This document shows, in pieces, positions 60,541 through 64,000 of a DNA stretch of 64,000 bases. The notes beneath the pieces are model-generated. The model was given only the letters and a program-made list of their open reading frames with translations. It searched no databases and was not told the DNA's origin. The position numbers were made by a program, and so were the translations under genes. Position 1 is the stretch's first letter, and the number at the start of each line of letters is the position of its first letter. Location: the NCBI RefSeq assembly GCF_014198245.1, contig NZ_JACIHE010000003.1, positions 62,001 through 126,000 on the forward strand, in the 5' to 3' direction. The DNA is from Bradyrhizobium sp. cir1 (GTDB lineage: Bacteria > Pseudomonadota > Alphaproteobacteria > Rhizobiales > Xanthobacteraceae).

Positions 60541-62697
60541 CTACTCCGCCGCCTCGCTATGGCCGAGCCGGGCATTCAGCTTGCGGATCAGCTCCTCGGC
60601 CGCATCCGCGATCACGGTGCCGGGCGGGAAGATGGCCTCGGCGCCGGCCGCGTAGAGCGCATCGTAATCCTGCGGCGGCACCACGCCGCCCACGATGATC
60701 ATGATGTCGTCGCGGCCCTGCTTTTTCAGCGCGGCCTTCAATTCGGGGACCGCGGTGAGGTGGGCGGCGGCGAGCGAAGAGACGCCGAGGATGTGCACGT
60801 CGTTCTCGACCGCCTGCCGCGCGGCTTCATCGGCGGTCGCGAACAACGGTCCGATGTCGACGTCGAAGCCGATATCGGCAAACGCCGACGCAATCACCTT
60901 CTGGCCGCGGTCGTGGCCGTCCTGGCCGATCTTGGCGACCAGGATGCGCGGACGGCGGCCTTCCGCCTCCTCGAAGGCGTCGATCAGCGCCTGAACCTTC
61001 TCGACCTGGTTGCCCATGCTGGACGCCTCCCGCTTGTAGACGCCGGTGATGGATTTTATTTCGGCGCGGTGGCGGCCGAACACTTTCTCCATTGCGTCAG
61101 AGATTTCGCCGACGGTCGCCTTCGCGCGTGCCGCGTCGATGGCGAGCGCGAGCAGATTGCCGTTGCCTTCGCCGGCCGACCGCGTCAGCGCGGCGAGCGC
61201 GGCCTCGACGTCCTTCTGGTTGCGCTCGGACTTCAGCCGCGTCAGCTTGTCGATCTGCAAGCGCCGGACATTGGTGTTGTCGACCTTCAAAATCTCGATT
61301 CTGTCTTCGTCGGTCGGCTTGTATTTGTTGACGCCGATCACCGCCTGCTTGCCGGCGTCGATCCGCGCCTGCGTCTTGGCGGAAGCCTCCTCGATGCGCA
61401 GCTTCGGCAGGCCGGCCTCGATGGCCTTCGCCATGCCGCCGAGCTCCTCGACCTCCTGGATGTGGCCCCAGGCCTTGGCCGCGAGGTCGCGCGTCAGGCG
61501 CTCGACGTAATACGAGCCGCCCCAGGGATCGATGATCCGGGTGGTGCCGCTCTCCTGCTGGAGGAACAGCTGGGTGTTGCGGGCGATGCGCGCCGAAAAA
61601 TCGGTCGGCAGCGCTAAGGCCTCGTCGAGCGCGTTGGTGTGAAGCGACTGGGTGTGGCCTTGCGTGGCCGCCATCGCCTCCACGGTCGTGCGCATCACGT
61701 TGTTGAAGACGTCCTGCGCGGTCAGCGACCAGCCCGAGGTCTGGCTGTGCGTGCGCAGCGACAGCGAGCGCGGGTCTTTCGGATTGAACGGCTTGAGTAG
61801 CTTTGCCCAGAGCAGGCGCGCCGCGCGCATCTTGGCGACTTCCATGAAGAAGTTCATGCCGATCGCCCAGAAGAACGACAGCCGCGGCGCGAAGCGGTCG
61901 ACATCCAAGCCCGCGGCAAGGCCGGCGCGCAGATATTCGACGCCGTCGGCGAGCGTATAGGCGAGCTCGAGGTCCTGCGTCGCGCCGGCCTCCTGCATGT
62001 GGTAGCCGGAGATGGAAATAGAATTGTACTTCGGCATCTTTTGCGAGGTGTAGGCGAAGATGTCCGAGATGATCCGCATTGAGGGCGCCGGCGGATAGAT
62101 ATAGGTGTTGCGCACCATGAACTCTTTCAGAATGTCGTTCTGAATGGTGCCCGAGAGTTTTTCGGGCGGTACGCCCTGTTCCTCGGCGGCCGCAACATAG
62201 AGCGCGAGGATCGGCAGCACCGCGCCGTTCATGGTCATGGATACGCTCATCTGGTCGAGCGGAATCCCTGCGAACAGCGTACGCATGTCGTAGATGGAAT
62301 CGATGGCGACGCCGGCCATGCCGACGTCGCCGCCGACGCGCGGATGGTCTGAGTCATAGCCGCGATGGGTGGCGAGGTCGAAGGCGACCGAGAGGCCCTT
62401 CTGCCCCGCAGCCAGGTTGCGGCGGTAGAACGCGTTGGAATCCTCCGCCGTGGAGAAGCCGGCATATTGCCGGACGGTCCAGGGCTGGTTGACATACATG
62501 GTCGGGTAGGGGCCGCGCAGATAGGGCGCGATGCCCGGATAGGTCTCGAGGAAATCGAGCCCGGCAAGGTCCGCCTCGCCATAGGCAGATTTCACCAAAA
62601 TGCCTTCCGGCGTCAGCCAGGGCTCGGCGCTGCCAGTTGGCGCCGTGGTTGCGGTCCGCTCGAAGGCGACGTCGGCGAAATTGGGAATGCGGGTCAT
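60541..62697 (-). CDS. mutB: Methylmalonyl-CoA mutase large (catalytic) subunit
   Basis: 718 residues from ATG 62697 ([15 protein letters not shown]), the usual length; a frame to 62883 adds 62 unrelated residues. TIM-barrel part: [35 protein letters not shown] with [18 protein letters not shown], and [19 protein letters not shown]. The C-terminal cobalamin-binding domain has the base-off motif DGHDRG ([11 protein letters not shown]) and [10 protein letters not shown]. It interconverts methylmalonyl-CoA and succinyl-CoA. The small subunit gene lies upstream, with a GFA gene between, and meaB further downstream. Confidence 0.96.
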   Translation of the reverse strand: MTRIPNFADVAFERTATTAPTGSAEPWLTPEGILVKSAYGEADLAGLDFLETYPGIAPYLRGPYPTMYVNQPWTVRQYAGFSTAEDSNAFYRRNLAAGQKGLSVAFDLATHRGYDSDHPRVGGDVGMAGVAIDSIYDMRTLFAGIPLDQMSVSMTMNGAVLPILALYVAAAEEQGVPPEKLSGTIQNDILKEFMVRNTYIYPPAPSMRIISDIFAYTSQKMPKYNSISISGYHMQEAGATQDLELAYTLADGVEYLRAGLAAGLDVDRFAPRLSFFWAIGMNFFMEVAKMRAARLLWAKLLKPFNPKDPRSLSLRTHSQTSGWSLTAQDVFNNVMRTTVEAMAATQGHTQSLHTNALDEALALPTDFSARIARNTQLFLQQESGTTRIIDPWGGSYYVERLTRDLAAKAWGHIQEVEELGGMAKAIEAGLPKLRIEEASAKTQARIDAGKQAVIGVNKYKPTDEDRIEILKVDNTNVRRLQIDKLTRLKSERNQKDVEAALAALTRSAGEGNGNLLALAIDAARAKATVGEISDAMEKVFGRHRAEIKSITGVYKREASSMGNQVEKVQALIDAFEEAEGRRPRILVAKIGQDGHDRGQKVIASAFADIGFDVDIGPLFATADEAARQAVENDVHILGVSSLAAAHLTAVPELKAALKKQGRDDIMIIVGGVVPPQDYDALYAAGAEAIFPPGTVIADAAEELIRKLNARLGHSEAAE

Positions 62698-62713
62698 GGT
62701 TTCAACCATATTA

Positions 62714-63178
62714 TCAATCATGATCCGGATGCTGATGGCTGACGATGGTCGCCATCTTCTCCGGTCCGTAATTCTGCTGCGTGGTCTGGCTCGGCAGGTT
62801 GGCGATGCCGACCACCCAGCCGAGCCGGGATTCGGTGCCATATTGCCGTGTCGGCACCACGTGGTCCGGCCGGTCGAAGGCACCGGTCATGATCTCGATG
62901 CGAGGACCGTCGATGCGGCGGAAGCTCAGGGGCGTGCCGCAGGCGGCGCAGAAATCGCGCATCGCGATCGACGAGGATTGGAACGCTGATGGCGTACCCT
63001 TGGTCCAAGCAAAGTCCGTCTTCTCGATGTCGGCGAAGGAGGCGAACGGTGCGCCGGTTGCCTTTTGGCACATCCGGCAATGACAGATGCTGACTTTGCT
63101 GGGCGCCGTCGAGACCGCAAAGCGCACCGCCCCGCATTGGCAGCCGCCGGTGAGAACGGGTTTGCTGGCGTCTGTCAT
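62714..63178 (-). CDS. GFA family zinc-binding protein
   Basis: 154 residues. Zinc ligands CQCGAVRF (start), [14 protein letters not shown] and [12 protein letters not shown] are the signature of the glutathione-dependent formaldehyde-activating (GFA) family, now thought mostly to be of other functions. The start overlaps the mutA stop by four bases (ATGA) and the stop is 16 bases before mutB, so it is lodged in the mutase operon. The function is unknown. Confidence 0.92.
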   Translation of the reverse strand: MTDASKPVLTGGCQCGAVRFAVSTAPSKVSICHCRMCQKATGAPFASFADIEKTDFAWTKGTPSAFQSSSIAMRDFCAACGTPLSFRRIDGPRIEIMTGAFDRPDHVVPTRQYGTESRLGWVVGIANLPSQTTQQNYGPEKMATIVSHQHPDHD

Positions 63179-64000
63179 GCCTGTTCCATCCGTCGATAGG
63201 CATCTTGCAACGTGGCAAGCGCATCGCCTCCGGCGAAGACAAAACCCGTGACGCCGGCGGCCCGCAGCGCCGCCTCGGCATCAGTCGGGCGGCCTGCCAG
63301 ATAGATATGTCGCCCGCCGGTCGATTGCAGGGCCTTCGCCGCGGCTTCGGCGTGTTCCGCATAGACCTTGTCGCTGGAACAAAGGCAGGCAAGCGCGGCG
63401 CCGGAGGCCTTGAAGGCGGCCGCCAGATTGGCCGGATCGGCAAAACCCTCGCTCTCGACAGCCTGGATGCCGCCGGCCTCGAAGAAGCTCTTCGCAAAGG
63501 TCGCGCGCGCCGTGAAATCGGCGGGCGTGCCGAGATTGGCCAGAAAGACTTTTGGCCGCGTCCCCCGCGCCTTCAGTGCCGCATCGGATTTGTCGCGCAG
63601 CGCCTCGAACGGCTCTGCCAGCCGGATCGGCGGCAGCGCCTCGAACTTGTATGTCTGTTCCCCGTAAGGCGCGAGCGTAACAGGCGTTGCCTTCAGCACC
63701 GCCGTCTCGCTCTCCTGCAGGTTCGGAAACTCGCTGGCGCCGGTCAGAATGTCGCGGCGCTTCGCGATGTTGGCATCGCGCGCCTTGCGCGTCGCTGCGA
63801 CCTTGCTCTGGAACAGGCCCTGCTGGAGCGCGGCGAAGGCGCCGCCGGCGCTCTCGCTCTCCTGGAACAGCGCCCATGCCGCCTCGCAGAGTTGCGCCGT
63901 CAGCGTCTCGATGCCGCCGGCGCCGGCCGCGGGATCGCTGACCTTGGCGAGGTTGCTCTCCTCCAGCAGCAGGAGCTGGGTATTGCGCGCCACCCGGCGC
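63175..64000 (-). CDS. mutA: Methylmalonyl-CoA mutase small subunit, 5' part beyond the window
   Basis: About 275 C-terminal residues are visible, starting inside VARNTQLLLLEES. The barrel end (ITDPAAGAGG-like, seen as VSDPAAGAGGIETLTAQL) is followed by a cobalamin-domain-like fold lacking the DxHxxG motif, as expected for the non-catalytic subunit. It forms a heterodimer with MutB. The open frame runs through the right edge, so the start lies outside. Confidence 0.92.
   Translation of the reverse strand, partial: RRVARNTQLLLLEESNLAKVSDPAAGAGGIETLTAQLCEAAWALFQESESAGGAFAALQQGLFQSKVAATRKARDANIAKRRDILTGASEFPNLQESETAVLKATPVTLAPYGEQTYKFEALPPIRLAEPFEALRDKSDAALKARGTRPKVFLANLGTPADFTARATFAKSFFEAGGIQAVESEGFADPANLAAAFKASGAALACLCSSDKVYAEHAEAAAKALQSTGGRHIYLAGRPTDAEAALRAAGVTGFVFAGGDALATLQDAYRRMEQA

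Noticed and set aside
62698..62883. N-terminal extension of the methylmalonyl-CoA mutase large subunit
   Set aside because: The 62 extra residues overlap the GFA gene and have no mutase similarity; ATG 62697 matches the family start.
1..64000. CRISPR array, tRNA, rRNA, transposase or prophage
   Set aside because: I found no regularly spaced direct repeats, no cloverleaf with a TTC arm outside coding sequence, and no recombinase or structural phage genes.

Overview
The window reads as chromosome of a Bradyrhizobium-like alphaproteobacterium (family Nitrobacteraceae). The case rests on high GC with strong third-position bias, hopanoid genes (ispH-hpnH, hpnN, hpnO), the LexA-type imuA-imuB-dnaE2 cassette, an EcfF/OsrA pair whose two cysteines fall at the positions reported for Bradyrhizobium OsrA, a TIGR03808-like repeat protein, and several short palindromic repeat families. 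There is no transposase, integrase, phage gene, rRNA, tRNA or CRISPR array. Content is core plus light accessory chromosome.

Layout. 1-5770 (minus): 2-aminoethylphosphonate uptake and degradation (binding protein, ATPase, fused permease, flavin oxidoreductase, PhnX running off the left edge). 6471-13848: hopanoid block, with ispH-hpnH on minus, hpnN and hpnO on plus, and a DUF2147 protein between. 13859-14541: solo HigA-type antitoxin and a small membrane protein. 14633-17387 (minus): metallophosphoesterase, cupredoxin, ECF sigma, zinc-finger anti-sigma. 17496-23156: alpha/beta hydrolase, GMC oxidoreductase, M20 amidohydrolase, PiT phosphate transporter. 23253-30609: SOS block, with UdgX-type protein divergent from imuA-imuB-dnaE2 around a perfect LexA box. 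30789-33557: SDR, small membrane protein, CoA transferase. 33703-38103: heavy-metal-type RND adaptor and pump. 38107-42902 (minus): amidohydrolase, P-loop kinase-like protein, toxin-antitoxin pair, TolC, enoyl-CoA hydratase. 43037-50982: secreted or anchored low-complexity protein, ecfF-osrA, DUF2336, diguanylate cyclase, and an ECF / anti-sigma / subtilisin operon. 51468-54194: TIGR03809-like and TIGR03808-like genes separated by a GIY-YIG nuclease embedded in palindromic repeats. 54416-64000 (minus): pyroglutamyl peptidase, MeaB, tripartite tricarboxylate transporter, DUF3298 protein, lone nucleotidyltransferase, and methylmalonyl-CoA mutase large and small subunits with a GFA-family gene between.

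Three sigma/anti-sigma pairs lie within 35 kb. Methylmalonyl-CoA mutase and its chaperone GTPase MeaB lie in one co-directional string, separated by the Tct transporter. The most unusual signal is the behaviour of palindromic repeats. One family sits in frame inside imuB, another in frame inside dnaE2, and a third brackets a GIY-YIG nuclease gene with 14-bp perfect terminal inverted repeats.
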